Assembly (NCBI GenBank): GCA_003255025.1
Contig: QANY01002498.1
Span: 546,895 to 610,894 of the forward strand
Direction: 5' to 3'
From: Datisca glomerata
Taxonomy: Eukaryota > Streptophyta > Magnoliopsida > Cucurbitales > Datiscaceae
DNA: 64,000 nt
Part shown: piece by piece, positions 33,538 to 43,222 of the stretch
Layout of the letters: each line of letters opens with the position of its first letter
Position numbering within the stretch: the stretch's first letter is position 1
Program-made: the position numbers and the translations under genes
Notes under the pieces: generated by a model
Database searches by the model: none
Seen by the model: only the letters and a program-made list of their open reading frames with translations
What the model was told of the DNA's origin: nothing

Positions 33538-33756
33538 TTAGTTATCAAGCCTACCCCATGTCTGCATTTGAGTAAAGAATGTAATAGGTCCTCTACCTCG
33601 TTTGAAGCCATGAGATTGGGGTAAAAAAATGTCCTGGAATACAATGGTTAGGAGTAATGATAGGGCGTCTAAGAATAGAGTATTTGTTGCTTGGGGTTGT
33701 CTGAGACGTCGCATTTCGTCAGGCTTCTTAGGTTTAGGAATCCAAGATCGGTACAT
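33538..33756 (-). pseudogene. group II-type reverse transcriptase/maturase fragment
   Basis: A 72-codon minus-strand frame reads SWIPKPKKPDEMRRLRQPQ, ALSLLLTIVFQDIFLPQS and HGFKRGRGPITFF. The order (PKP...RRL...P, then FLPxSHGFRxGRG) is that of RT motifs 1-2 of group II intron or related organellar reverse transcriptases. It does not look like angiosperm matR at these positions, so the source may be another organellar intron or plasmid ORF. The catalytic YADD region is absent. The plus-strand frame 33629-33925 is a shadow. Confidence 0.6.
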
Positions 33757-34668
33757 AGGAGATTATTTGAAAGTCCCATCCACTAAGAGGGGAATTCGCT
33801 CTGCGAGTTATTTTTTAGAGATTAGGGTTTTCTATTTAGGTTTCTCCTTCCACAGAAGAGGCACGATCTCGAGACAAGGGGAAGTGAAAGCAGAGGGGGA
33901 AATAGAATCCACAAACCAAAAGTAAAAAGCAAGATGAAGAGGAATTTAGACCGATATAAGTGCAATAGAGTTAGCAAATCCACTGCCCGAGAAGACAGAA
34001 AAGAGGATGTTCCAGGGACAGAGAAGCCAAAGTGGATTAGTAGGTTTCGGGCTGGCTTACGTCCTAGCCGTAGGGCTTCAACTCCTCCATGATCTGAGAC
34101 AGCCTCTTTTTCGTAATCAAGCCAGGGCAAGGGTGGGCTACACGATCAGGCTTCAGGGTAGCATCAGGGTAACGAAGTAGCTCGACTCGAATAGGAGAGG
34201 GCTCAAAAGGCTCGACTGAAAGGAGAGGGAGGGTCGTAGGGAGGTTCTTAGAGGAGGCGATCTTTAGGCATACACCGGCTCTGAAATTGCATCTGGTGCC
34301 TTTCCCCTTTTTTTTCATCGGGAGGGGGCTTGAGGGACTCCGCAAATAAAAGTCAGGCAACCACTTAGGTTGTCTTATGTTAGCTCTTCAGTAGATCTTA
34401 AAAAAAAAAGAATAAAAGCACTACTTCAATGCAGCCTTAACTACTACTACATTACGCAAGCTCCACCAATAGTTATACCTACCTATAGAGTCAAAAAAGT
34501 ACCAGTGACGGTGACTTTGACAGCTTATGGATTCAGTCAGCTAATCTCCATCAAACTCCTGAATAAATATCAACAAACAAGATGTCTTGACCAGTCAGGT
34601 TTGGTTTACTTTGTAATGAATGTAAACTAAAATAGGCGGCCTTTATTCAAACGAAGGGAATCGAAGGT
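33757..34668. other. unassigned spacer with open frames
   Basis: Minus-strand frames of 102 codons (33822-34130) and 98 codons (34064-34360) and an 86-codon plus frame (34370-34630) show no domain I know. Nothing else recognised. Confidence 0.35.
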
Positions 34669-34714
34669 TTCAGTTTCCTTGGTACTTTAGTGTAGTAGTA
34701 CGACACTTGTTGTA
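34669..34714. repeat. 46-bp inverted repeat (partner at 653-698)
   Basis: See 653-698; the two copies are 34 kb apart in opposite orientation. Confidence 0.85.
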
Positions 34715-35753
34715 GTCATCATCTGACCAATTGGCTCGGACACCAGACCACTCGTGGCCGCCCATTCTGTCTCGTCCTAAATGGAATGGCTCTCTTAGTT
34801 ACACTACGCCCTGACCCGAGTCCCCATGTCCGCTCTTCCCCTCCCGCAAGCCAAGAAGTTGGCTTTGCCAACACAAGATTAGGGCTGTCCCCTTCATTCT
34901 ATGCTGACTCCGGCCCGGGGCTGGCTTTTTGGGAAGCCTGGGATTAGTTCAAACGCTCAGGACCAAGGGGCCTAGCTGCTATTTCACCGGGAGTGAATCT
35001 AGCTAGGGCTATTTTCCACTAATAAGAATCTTCTTACCAGAAGCACCCGCGGTAAGGCGTGGTAGGAAACCAGAGGAAGAGGCTAAGGTGGCTAAAGCAA
35101 GGGAAAGGGCAAAAGCAGCATCGAAGGAAGAAGCAAATCACATTTTTCGATGCCAATGCCGAGCCTCGAACTACGATCATCATGTCGTTGATGCAATCGA
35201 TGCGATTCACCCACCCATCCTATCGATTCGACCATAATCATTATGTTTCGTATCGCCCCTTGGTTTCAATAGGACTCCCTATGAGCGTTCTTTCTATCTA
35301 AGATTATCTAAAAATAATCAAGTTATTAATGACTGGACGAAACCAAGAAAGAAACCCTCAAGTGTGAAATTATAGAAGATCCCCTTTAAGATCAAACAAG
35401 GTCAACCATATATGTTTTATAAAATGCTCAGCGGTCTCATTTATGCTATGCCCTATCTAAGTAAAGCTTCGTCTGTGTTTATTGAGCTTTCTTCACTTCA
35501 TTTCAGTGTCATGCGCTTTGCTTCGCTTTATAGAAGATAGAAGAGAGAAATTGTCCTCCACAAGACTCTTGATCTTTTTTCAGGGCTTGGGTACGAGAAC
35601 ATAATTGGAAGAAATAAGGGTCGAAGTTTAGACTGCTCATACTAGTTCTACCTATAGAAAAGATCATTAGATGGATGACAACACCTTTTTCTTCTCTTCC
35701 TTACCAGGACGGCTTCTCTTATGGCCTTCACCTTCTGCCGGCCCGGTAGGGTT
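34715..35753. other. unassigned spacer
   Basis: Includes the 70-bp direct repeat 35328-35396 (partner 30372-30441). The frame 35059-35301 (80 codons) is unassigned. Confidence 0.4.
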
Positions 35754-35850
35754 TATAGCAAGACTTGGGAGGAGCATCTGAAACACATAGAGACTGTTCT
35801 AGAAGCACTGCGTGAGCACCAGCTGAAAGCCCATACGGAGTTGTGGAATT
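35754..35850 (+). pseudogene. gypsy reverse transcriptase 3' fragment
   Basis: The plus strand reads YSKTWEEHLKHIETVLEAL then REHQLKAHTE. This is the block just after the YxDD motif in Ty3/gypsy RT (IYSxTWEEHLxHLxxVFxxLRxxxLxAxxxKC). Only about 30 codons remain. It may come from the same element type as the RT piece at 3862-4203, which ends just before this point in the protein. Confidence 0.85.
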
Positions 35851-36000
35851 TCAACCAGATTTGAAAGATGACTGTGAGCCTTCAAATCAGAAAGTACACA
35901 TCACAGAAAAAACCCAAAAACAGAAGCAGAAGAGGAAATACTGGTAGATGGCTAGAATATTAGCAGCAAAGTAAATTTATAGTACCTTTTAGCACAATAG

Positions 36001-36372
36001 TCTTTCATAGATAAGGGTATAGTCTCACTCCTTCTATTGAGGGGTTTTCCCTCTCTTCTCATTTTGCTTTCTGCTTTAAGTTTGCTAGTGATAGAAATCC
36101 TTCTCGACTCACGGATAAGGGATGTATGATTCCCTAACCTTAACAAAAAGGATTTAGCTTCGCGCATCCCTTGATCTCCGCCTAACCGGGGCTAGGATAG
36201 TTTCAGTATTTGGTTCCTGAAAGACAAAGAGCTAATGATGACTCGCCTTAACAAGCACTAGCCAGTCCCAAGCTTCGTTCATTAGTTAGTGTCGAAAGGT
36301 CTTTCGTAGCCCTTTCATTTTCTTTAATATAATTGGTAAGCCAGGTCAAGCAAGTACTTTTTTCTATTAGCC
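36001..36372 (+). repeat. 756-bp repeat family, copy spanning a unit junction
   Basis: Positions 36001-36228 match the end of the unit (26650-26877) and 36229-36372 match the start of the next unit (26122 on). The copy therefore keeps a head-to-tail junction. It breaks at TTTTCTATTAGCC, after which the sequence is inverted (36373-36512). Confidence 0.9.
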
Positions 36373-36512
36373 AGAATAGTTTGTCAATCAACCACTTGCA
36401 CTTTTGACTTCCTTAACTTACTTCACTTTAACTAGCACTTCGCGAAAAAGAAGTAGTTTTCTATTTCTACTTACAAGGCTAGGTCTTACACCCGAAAAGG
36501 TCTTTCACTTTA
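36373..36512 (-). repeat. 756-bp repeat family, inverted piece
   Basis: Reverse complement of about 26279-26425, adjoining the forward piece that ends at 36372. It joins antisense cob sequence at about 36513. Confidence 0.9.
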
Positions 36513-36905
36513 CCATTACGGCTACACCTCCCAATTTGTCAGGTATACTACGAAGAGTGGCATGGATCGGTAGGAAATACCATTCCGGCACAATATGAGG
36601 CTGGGTGGACATCGGATTGTAGGTATATAATTTTCGAGATGCCCCAAAACATTAGGAGCATAAAAAATCCAAATGGAAAAAAAGATAGCAAAAGCTACCC
36701 AACCTACTAGATCCTTTACATAAAAATAAGGGCAAAAAGCAATTTTATCCATCTCTGAATGTACACCCAATGGATTATTTGATCCATATTGATGCAGTGC
36801 GGCCAGATGAAGAAGACTAGCGCCTACTAAAAGAAAAGGGAGTAAATGATGAAGACTAAAAAAAATGATTTAAGGTGGCATTGTCCACGAAGAAACCACC
36901 CCAAA
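36513..36905 (-). pseudogene. cob: apocytochrome b middle fragment
   Basis: The minus strand encodes FFVDNATL, SLHHLLPF, LHLAALHQYGSN, GVHSEMDKIAFCPYFYV, KDLVGWVAFAIFFSIWIF and [13 protein letters not shown]. After a frameshift it continues [14 protein letters not shown] and [13 protein letters not shown]. This is the middle of cytochrome b including the PEWY motif of the Qo site. At least one more disruption lies near the N-terminal side. Its 3' end is cut at the repeat junction. Confidence 0.94.
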
Positions 36906-37331
36906 GTGACCAATAAAAAGGAGATCGTGGGATCAAAGTGGACGTTCCCAATTTCCATGGTCGATTGCATCTTGAGGACTTTCTTGATTGACTAAGTAGC
37001 ATGGAAAAGTGCTTTGATTGGAAATAACTATCCGAGGTATGCGAAGGTTAAATTCTTGAGCACGGGTCATGCCTCAATTTGGTGGGTTCAAGTCCAAGCA
37101 AGGTGTAAGCGGAAAGGTAAAGGAAAGTACATGAGACAATTTGTGATCGAGGTTGCGGGAAAATTTTCTACCCTCCGATTAGACCCAAAGCTTGTTCCAA
37201 AAGATTCACTTCACTTTAAAGGATAGGGGGAGAGAAGCGTACAAGAAAGGACGACGTCACACCAGACGTCCTACTTTAACTTCCCCAACTCCAATTTAGC
37301 AGCAGGGGCACCATCTCGCCCCTTACTCAAA
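36906..37331. other. unassigned spacer with a 70-codon frame
   Basis: The frame 37014-37226 (plus) is basic and has no known domain. Nothing else recognised. Confidence 0.4.
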
Positions 37332-38074
37332 GAGCTAATGATGACTAGCCTTAACAGGCGCTAGCGACTCCCAAGGTTCGTTCATTAGTCAGTGTCGAAA
37401 GGTCTTTCGTAGCCCTTTCATTTTCTTTAATAGAATTGGTAAGCCGGGTCAAGCAAGTACTTTTTTCTATTAGCCTGATAAGTTAAGATAAGTAAAGTGA
37501 AAGAATTTTTCGAGTGTAAGACCTAGCCTTATGAGTAGAAATAGAAAACTACTTCTTTTTCACGAAGCGGTAGTAAAAGTGAAGTAAGTTAAGGAAGTCA
37601 AAAAGTGCAAGTGGTTGATTGACAAACTATTCTGGTAAGCACAGGTTCTTATTGTTCCTAAAGCTCTGGACCTCGAAGCCCCTATCACGTAAGGCCTTTG
37701 ATCAGGCACCTACTCTTCGAACTTCCATTTCAATCTGTCTTTCCCAAAATCTTTAGTATGGCTTTTCCTGGTAAGAAGTAATGGGAAAGTAGATAGGGAA
37801 AGATAGGGTTCAATGTCCCATATGTTGAAGAAAGGGGCGGATGCTTCCCTCTAAACCGGTCTTTCATAGATAAGGGTATAGTCTCAATCCTTCTATCAAG
37901 GGGTTTTCCCTCTCTTTACATTTTTCTTTCTGCTTGAAGTTTGCCAACGATGGAAATCCTTCTCGACTCACGGATAAGGGATGTATGATTCCCGAACCTT
38001 AACAAAAACGATTTAGCTCCGTGCATCCTTTGATCTCCGCCTAACCAGGGCTAGGCTATTTTTAGTCTTTGGTT
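37332..38074 (+). repeat. 756-bp dispersed repeat, second near-complete unit
   Basis: 743 bp aligned to 26122-26864 with no net length change and scattered substitutions. It lacks the last 13 bp and the head-to-tail junction. Confidence 0.93.
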
Positions 38075-38479
38075 AAGGCAAAGTGGCATTACCTGCGCTT
38101 TCGCGTCTCTCAGTGTGGTCAGCACTGGGTGTTTCCGAGCAGCGAGGTTTGCACCCATTCGCATTGTTCATCCAAAGTTCCTTACCCTTATGCATGAATT
38201 ATTGAAGAAGCCATCTTCCTATCAAGGTTAAGGAGTTACCGATCCTATTACCGATTCATAGGATTAACCAGAAGAGAAGGAAGGCCACAAAAAAGAGCAT
38301 CTTTTTTAGATATCCCACAATTAGAGCTATTAGCTTAGCTGGAGATTTTCTTGGTCGGCTGAGTCATAATGTGAGGCTACTATCTCTACTTTAACACTCC
38401 GTTCACTCATGGCCTGGAGTAAGACATGCCACCTTAATGCACTAGCCAGTTAGAAGGATTAGAACTCTTATGGAACCGG
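38075..38479. other. unassigned spacer
   Basis: No feature recognised. Confidence 0.45.
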
Positions 38480-38712
38480 CCTTCGAGATGAAAGGAACGA
38501 AAGCAGGCAACATGAATATACTACTTCCTACGAGAATGCATTCTAATGGTTTGTCATCTTCCTACGTGAACTCCTACGATTATGGCCCTCCCTACTACAG
38601 ACTAGGCTCGGAAAGTCAGTGATAAGCAAGAAGAAAAGAGAAGTCCAGAGAAGTACTTCAGTTAGGCTTTCTCTAGTAGTCCTTTCCCTCCTTCCTCACT
38701 ACGCTTCGCTTG
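38480..38712 (+). repeat. dispersed repeat family F, copy 2
   Basis: Direct partner of 24028-24262. Confidence 0.92.
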
Positions 38713-38800
38713 AGTATTGAAAAGAAATGCAAAGTTCAGGCAAGAAAAAAAGAATGAAATACGAATGGATTACATTCGAAAAAAAGTATACCAATATAAA

Positions 38801-38893
38801 TTCTAAAGAGAGCCTGAAATGGCCTCCCGAAAGTGCTCTCAAGAGAAATTCTAAAGAGAGCCTGAAATGGCCCCGAAAGTGCTCTCAAGAGAG
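38801..38893 (+). repeat. two-copy 46-48 bp tandem repeat
   Basis: Units start at 38801 and 38849 (TTCTAAAGAGAGCCTGAAAT to GCTCTCAAGAGA). The second unit lacks 2 bp in the CCTCCC run. The units would repeat the peptide SKESLKWP in the frame 38727-38930, which is otherwise unassigned. Confidence 0.92.
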
Positions 38894-39089
38894 TCCTTTA
38901 CGGCCCTCTCATACTGGCCATCTTTCTTAGCTCAACATGAAACCAAAACTTTTATGGTTTTATGTTGAGAACCCCAAGAAGAGAGAGTACTCTTTCATGT
39001 GGAATCATTTTAGTTTGAAGAGCTCCCTCCTATGTTTCCAACAACAACTAGCAAAAGAATGATGTGAAGAAAAGGGAACGGGAAGCGCT

Positions 39090-39274
39090 TCGCTAATGTA
39101 TTGACCACCCACTATACATACTCCTATAGGCTGATGGATCTGATAGCAGCTCACCATCATGAGAACACAGCTTGGCATTAAGCTTGAGTCACAGCTTGAT
39201 AGAAGATCCATGGTGTACTTCTGCTGAGTTAGATGCATACTTGGAATGATGAATGATCTGGAATTCCTTTCCAA
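39090..39274 (-). pseudogene. Copia reverse transcriptase 3' fragment
   Basis: The minus strand reads MHLTQQKYTMDLLSSC, the block preceding RNase H in Ty1/Copia pol (family xLxQxKYxxDLL). After a frame change it shows SDPSAYRSM, matching the family DPxxYRxxVGxLxYL. Short and broken. Confidence 0.75.
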
Positions 39275-39767
39275 TTTCGTATATCATCTAATGGGGACAC
39301 CGAGAGGGAAGAAAGAAATAAATCACCCCGCTTACTTTTTTCTCTCTAGAAAAAAAACTTTTTGTGCTCTATCCTTCACTCCAAGACATTTACATCCTTT
39401 CTTTTAGAGTTCTTATTAATATTAGGCTCCCCCAACGGGGGAGAAAAGGAGTATAGTGAGTCAAATGTATAACCATAAGTGCAATGGAACAAGTTTCGAT
39501 TGAGTTAATGATCAGTGGCTTGCTTGCTTGCCCACTTTAAACAAAAGCACATCACTTAGACTGATCGAATGACTTCGATACCTTTCAAAACGACCTCTAA
39601 ACATAAAAATGATGACTTCTATCTGAAAAGTGTCCGATAGGTCAGTGGTTGGTCTAAATTGATGGGCGAAGATTATAGGTTTTCACGCCCTAAGCGCCCG
39701 TCTTTGAGAACAAAAAGTAGGATAAATTTCTTGCTTCATTCCGTGTCGGCGTCATCTGATCTTGTTT
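39275..39767. other. unassigned spacer
   Basis: A small hairpin (CTCCCCCAACGGGGGAG) at about 39428; nothing else recognised. Confidence 0.45.
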
Positions 39768-39943
39768 AGCAATTCTGGAAATGGAAGTTTTGTGAATTCT
39801 CCATGGAACTGGAAGATCATTTCGAGATCTTTGAACATATTCGAGGGTTCAATGTGACTATTGTCACTTCGGCCAACACACAAGATGAGACTTTACCACC
39901 GTGGAGTGGCTTTTTGCAAAAAGATGAGGGGGAAACTCAGTAA
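39768..39943 (+). pseudogene. rpl5: mitochondrial ribosomal protein L5, 3' end
   Basis: Encodes the C terminus of large-subunit protein L5: [48 protein letters not shown], then TAA 39941-39943. About the last 55 codons remain and the upstream two-thirds are absent. It is followed after 1 nt by the rps14 start, the conserved angiosperm rpl5-rps14 order and spacing, so this junction is ancestral. Confidence 0.94.
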
Positions 39944-39944
39944 G

Positions 39945-39975
39945 ATGTTGGAGAAGCGAAATATACGAGATCATG
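39945..39975 (+). pseudogene. rps14: rps14 5' end
   Basis: ATG at 39945 starts MLEKRNIRDH, matching the first ten residues of mitoribosomal protein S14 (family MSEKRNIRDH; TTG for TCG at codon 2 is what a C-to-T change or editing would give). The match ends at about 39975, where nad7 exon 3 sequence begins. The ATG frame runs on into nad7 out of phase and stops at about 40040, giving a 31-aa chimeric frame. Confidence 0.9.
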
Positions 39976-40364
39976 AGCTCAATATATACGAGTGTTATTT
40001 CATGAAATCACTCAAATTTCAAATCATTCACTTGCTTTAACTACTCATGCTATGGATATGGGAGCATCAACTCCATTCCTGTGGGCTTCTGAGGAGCGGG
40101 AGAAATTGTTGGAATTATATGAAAGAGTCTTGGGAGCCTGGATGCATGCCAGTTTCATACGACCAGGTGGAGTGGCACAAGATCTGCCTCTTGGCTTATG
40201 TCAAGATATTGATTCCTTCACACAACAATTTGCTTCTCGTATCGACGAATTAGAAGAGATGTCAACAGACAACCGTATATGAAAACAACGATTAGTGGAT
40301 ATTGGTACTGTCAATGCACAACAAGCAAAGGATTGGGGATTCAGTGGTGTAGTGTTAAGAGGTC
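39976..40364 (+). pseudogene. nad7: nad7 exon 3, 3' part
   Basis: Nad7 is the 49-kDa-type subunit of complex I. The plus strand encodes [50 protein letters not shown] and [21 protein letters not shown] (40280-40282) stands where the family has Trp. It continues KQRLVDIGTVNAQQAKDWG, FSGVVLRG and meets GTGCG at 40365. About 389 of 467 exon nt remain. The 5' end is fused to rps14. The stop rules out function. Confidence 0.95.
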
Positions 40365-40530
40365 GTGCGACATGAAGACATTGATAGCAATATGGGGGAA
40401 GTTCTCATCAGGCAACAACGGTTCTGCCTGACCCTACTTAAGCATGCATATTATGTTAGTGACTTTGTGTGAAGTCTTGGAGCATAGTAGGAAGTGGTGA
40501 TATATAGCAGGAGGTATTGCTTACTTACCT
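40365..40530 (+). other. nad7: 5' part of nad7 intron 3 (group II)
   Basis: Starts GTGCGACATGAAGACATTG directly after exon 3, with the group II 5' consensus. The sequence remains intron-like for about 165 nt; I could not fix where it ends. No exon 4 is present in the window. Confidence 0.7.
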
Positions 40531-41360
40531 TCTTCCTTTCTGATGTCGGTCCAAAGAGGAGCTAGCAGAACAATCAACATAAGAGAGGAGTCTCGAGAGC
40601 AAACTATCTCAAGAAGACGAGCAAAAGAAGAGTCCCTGCAAAAAAAGGCAAGAAGTGGAGAGCTGGATGATCAAACTTATGCTTTTACGCCGGAGAAGAG
40701 AAGTCCGGCCATGGATAGGTGTAACCTTTGGCATGAGATTCATCAACTTAGCCTGGCTATTTGCACCCCTTGTTCGTTTGTTAAGGTAAGCTTACCCACT
40801 CCGTTATCTTAGCATGAAAAATTCTTTCTTCGGCTCCAGACCAGAATTAGACCAATTCTCGTTCTTAAAGGTCGTCCCCCTTGCTCATTTTTTAAACTAC
40901 CAGTTAATGTGACAACAGCTACTACGCATCCTACATCAGAAAATGCTATCGATGAAACAAACCTTTATCAAGCATATCACCATGACTTGGTACAAAACCA
41001 ATCTTCACTTTTCTTAAGTAGTAACGGATTAAGAAAAGCATTCTAACAGCAGTTGCACAGCCATTGAATGTCTTAGATAGTTGTAAGTGAAAGAAGGATA
41101 GTAAGTTGCTGGGAATGCGGCTAGCTAGTTTACTTACTTGTTTGTACTCCCATCTAAAATACTACTTGAAAGTCCATATTCAACTCAAAGAAGAAGCAAG
41201 CTACCTAGCTCATTTACCCTAACTTCTTAAACGAATTAATCTCCCACTTCTCCTACGAACTACCATGCTTAAACTCCAGTTTATAGAAAGCTAAGCTTGC
41301 TTGTTTCACAGACACAGACCTTTTCCCCTAACGGCCGTAGCTCCGTCTGCCGGCTCATCT
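40531..41360. other. unassigned spacer
   Basis: An 89-codon frame at 40543-40812 is highly charged (REESREQTISRRRAKEES) with no known domain. Nothing else recognised. Confidence 0.35.
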
Positions 41361-41504
41361 ACTCATTATTCGAAGGTGAATCATAGAACACTAAAAGCTG
41401 TAGTATCTTATGGACCTAACATAGGTCACATCCCTCACGACATAAGATTGAAAGATCTAAACCTTCCTCTTCAGAGCGAAAACGGACGTGGCCAAAACAT
41501 ATAA
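41361..41504 (+). pseudogene. rps4: rps4 3' end
   Basis: The plus strand encodes THYSKVNHRTLKAVVSYG, PNIGHIPHDIRLKDLNLP and NGRGQNI, then TAA, the conserved C terminus of plant mitochondrial S4. The open frame from 41301 adds an unrelated leader (MFHRHRPFPLTAVAPS). It is on the opposite strand from, and 10 kb away from, the rps4 body at 30771-31380. Confidence 0.93.
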
Positions 41505-41646
41505 AGATCGGCATAGTAACTCATAGGGACAACTAACTTTACAGCTCACAGGAATGGAAAAAGGCATTCCACATTTCTTTGGTTTGGAAGTTCTACAATG
41601 TTGTCTATGGATTTTTAACAAAGGAAAGCCCCCTTATGCCATTTGA

Positions 41647-41913
41647 TTAATGAAAGTTCTGTGCTGCTCACCACTCCCCAAGGCCAAGGACAGGGTTGAA
41701 CTGTCATTCCAGGATTTGCAGTCTAATACATTTCCATTATGTTACCTAGCCAAACCCGCCACCTCATGTGTCAAAGTAAAACGGTTGTTCTTTCTTCCCC
41801 GCTCCCTCTTTTTCTACATATGCGGTGGAGGGTTGCCATAGAAGAGGGGATAACTTCTTTCTCCCTTGCCTTGCTCCATTTTCATTTTCTAAAGTAAGGC
41901 ACTCCACTACTAG
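41647..41913 (+). repeat. 267-bp direct repeat carrying tRNA-Cys, copy 1
   Basis: Matches 42203-42469 over exactly 267 bp with scattered substitutions, from TTAATGAAAGTT to GGCACTCCACTACTA. Copies are 556 bp apart. Each contains a tRNA-Cys-type gene on the minus strand. Confidence 0.95.
41681..41751 (-). tRNA. trnC-GCA: tRNA-Cys (GCA)
   Basis: 71 nt on the minus strand: GGCTAGGTAACATAATGG, anticodon loop CTGCAAA (GCA at 41719-41717), T arm GACAGTTCAACCCTGTC, 3' strand TTGGCC plus T. This is the mitochondrial tRNA-Cys of angiosperms, including the short 71-nt length. The T-stem keeps pairing (GACAG/CTGTC), differing from copy 2 by compensating changes. Plausibly functional by sequence, although its surroundings are decayed. 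Confidence 0.85.
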
Positions 41914-42202
41914 TATGGAGGCCAGATAGAAGGTTGCTCATCCAGCCCAGAGAGCGGATCCATTGTTTATGCGGCAGTGCAATGCAGCTGAAAAAGGTAA
42001 GCTCCTTTAGGCTAATGGTACTACTAGTCAACTACACTCGCGGACTATTTATGCGCTGACTGAACTTGCTTCTTAGACAAGGCTTGTTCCATAGCATGCT
42101 TCGGGTGAAGTCGGGGCCCGATTCCCTTGAACCCAAAATCTAGTTTTTATTCAAATCCCGACTCAACCCCTCACCCTGCCTGTACCACAACCACTCTTTT
42201 CA

Positions 42203-42469
42203 TTAATGAAAGTTATGTGCTGCTCGCCACTCCCTGAGGCCAATGACGGGGTCGAACCGTCATTCCAAGATTTACAGTCCAATACATTTCCATTATGTTA
42301 CCTAGCCAAACCCGCCACCTCATGTGCCAAAGTAAAACGGTTGTTCTTCCTTCCCCGCTCCCTCTTTTTCTACATATGCAGTGGCAGGTTACCATAGAAG
42401 AGGGGACAACTTCTTTCTCCCTTGCCTTGCTCCATTTTCCTTTTCTGAAGCAAGGCACTCCACTACTAC
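42203..42469 (+). repeat. 267-bp direct repeat carrying tRNA-Cys, copy 2
   Basis: Second copy of 41647-41913; it ends about 70 bp before the plastid-derived rpl2 fragment. Confidence 0.95.
42237..42307 (-). pseudogene. trnC: tRNA-Cys copy with GTA anticodon
   Basis: Same 71-nt frame as copy 1. The loop reads CTGTAAA, so the anticodon is GTA (Tyr) at 42275-42273 instead of GCA, a single C-to-T change. The anticodon stem keeps a G-T pair (GGA/TCT). The T arm GACGGTTCGACCCCGTC is intact and closer to the usual mitochondrial form than copy 1. If expressed it could be misacylated; more likely it is a drifting duplicate. Confidence 0.85.
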
Positions 42470-42538
42470 TAAACCCACTACAAATGTCCCCCGTGCTTTC
42501 CCAACTCTCCCTCCTGCTACTCGGCAGCCCAGGTGATG

Positions 42539-42780
42539 TATTCTATGGTTACGATTCTACCATATATGTCTTTTTCATTCCTTCGAAAATAGATTTTACG
42601 GTATAGACGCTTATGACCTCCCCCTCTATGCCATGCGGTAATGATTCCTCTGGAATTACGACTTTTACCACAATGATGCTGTCCATGGATCAAATTCTTT
42701 CGTGGATTGGATTTCACTTGACCGACTACGGCTCCATTGCGTGTGCTCGGGGTAGAAGTTTTATATAAATGTATCGCCAT
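42539..42780 (-). pseudogene. rpl2: plastid ribosomal protein L2, 5' fragment
   Basis: The minus strand from ATG 42780 encodes [52 protein letters not shown] and [17 protein letters not shown], plastid L2 N terminus. The match ends after TIEY, well inside exon 1. Substitutions such as Arg to Trp and Asp to Tyr show drift. Confidence 0.94.
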
Positions 42781-42798
42781 GCTCTTAAGTATTTTGAT

Positions 42799-43074
42799 TT
42801 AAGTGCTTTTCTTTCTAAGAGGTGGAATAAAATAACCTATTTGAAGCGTAATGATCATACGTCTATAATCCATTGTATGTCCCATAATACGTCCCATTCT
42901 TCTACGCTTTCCCGGGAGTCGATGACTATTCATAGCTATTACCTTGACACCAAATAAGAGTTCGACCCAATGCTTTATTTTTGTACTAGTTGATCCAGAT
43001 TCAAAATTATAAGTATATTGATTTTTCCCCAATAACCGATGATTTTTGTCTGTAAATACTGCATATTTGATTCC
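42799..43074 (-). pseudogene. rpl23: plastid ribosomal protein L23 without start codon
   Basis: An uninterrupted frame of about 91 codons to TAA 42801-42799: [55 protein letters not shown] and IPPLRKKST. The first two codons of plastid rpl23 (ATGGAT) are replaced by TCATAG, so the normal start is lost; a later ATG at 43032 is the first in frame. Spacing to rpl2 is as in plastids. Confidence 0.93.
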
Positions 43075-43222
43075 CTATGAGTTCTAGTCTCAATAAGAAT
43101 GCTAGTTCTTACTGTTCAAATGTTATGATATGAATATACCACACCAGTTCGTTATGTATAGATGATGAGATTCCATTGATACAAAGCCAATTCCAATAGA
43201 CTTATTGGAGGGTCCATTGGCG

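Noticed and set aside
40047..40253. 68-codon plus-strand frame
   Set aside because: Shifted-frame shadow of nad7 exon 3.
42213..42606. Frames of 63-103 codons over the tRNA-Cys repeat and rpl2 edge
   Set aside because: They read through tRNA and plastid rpl2 sequence antisense or out of frame.
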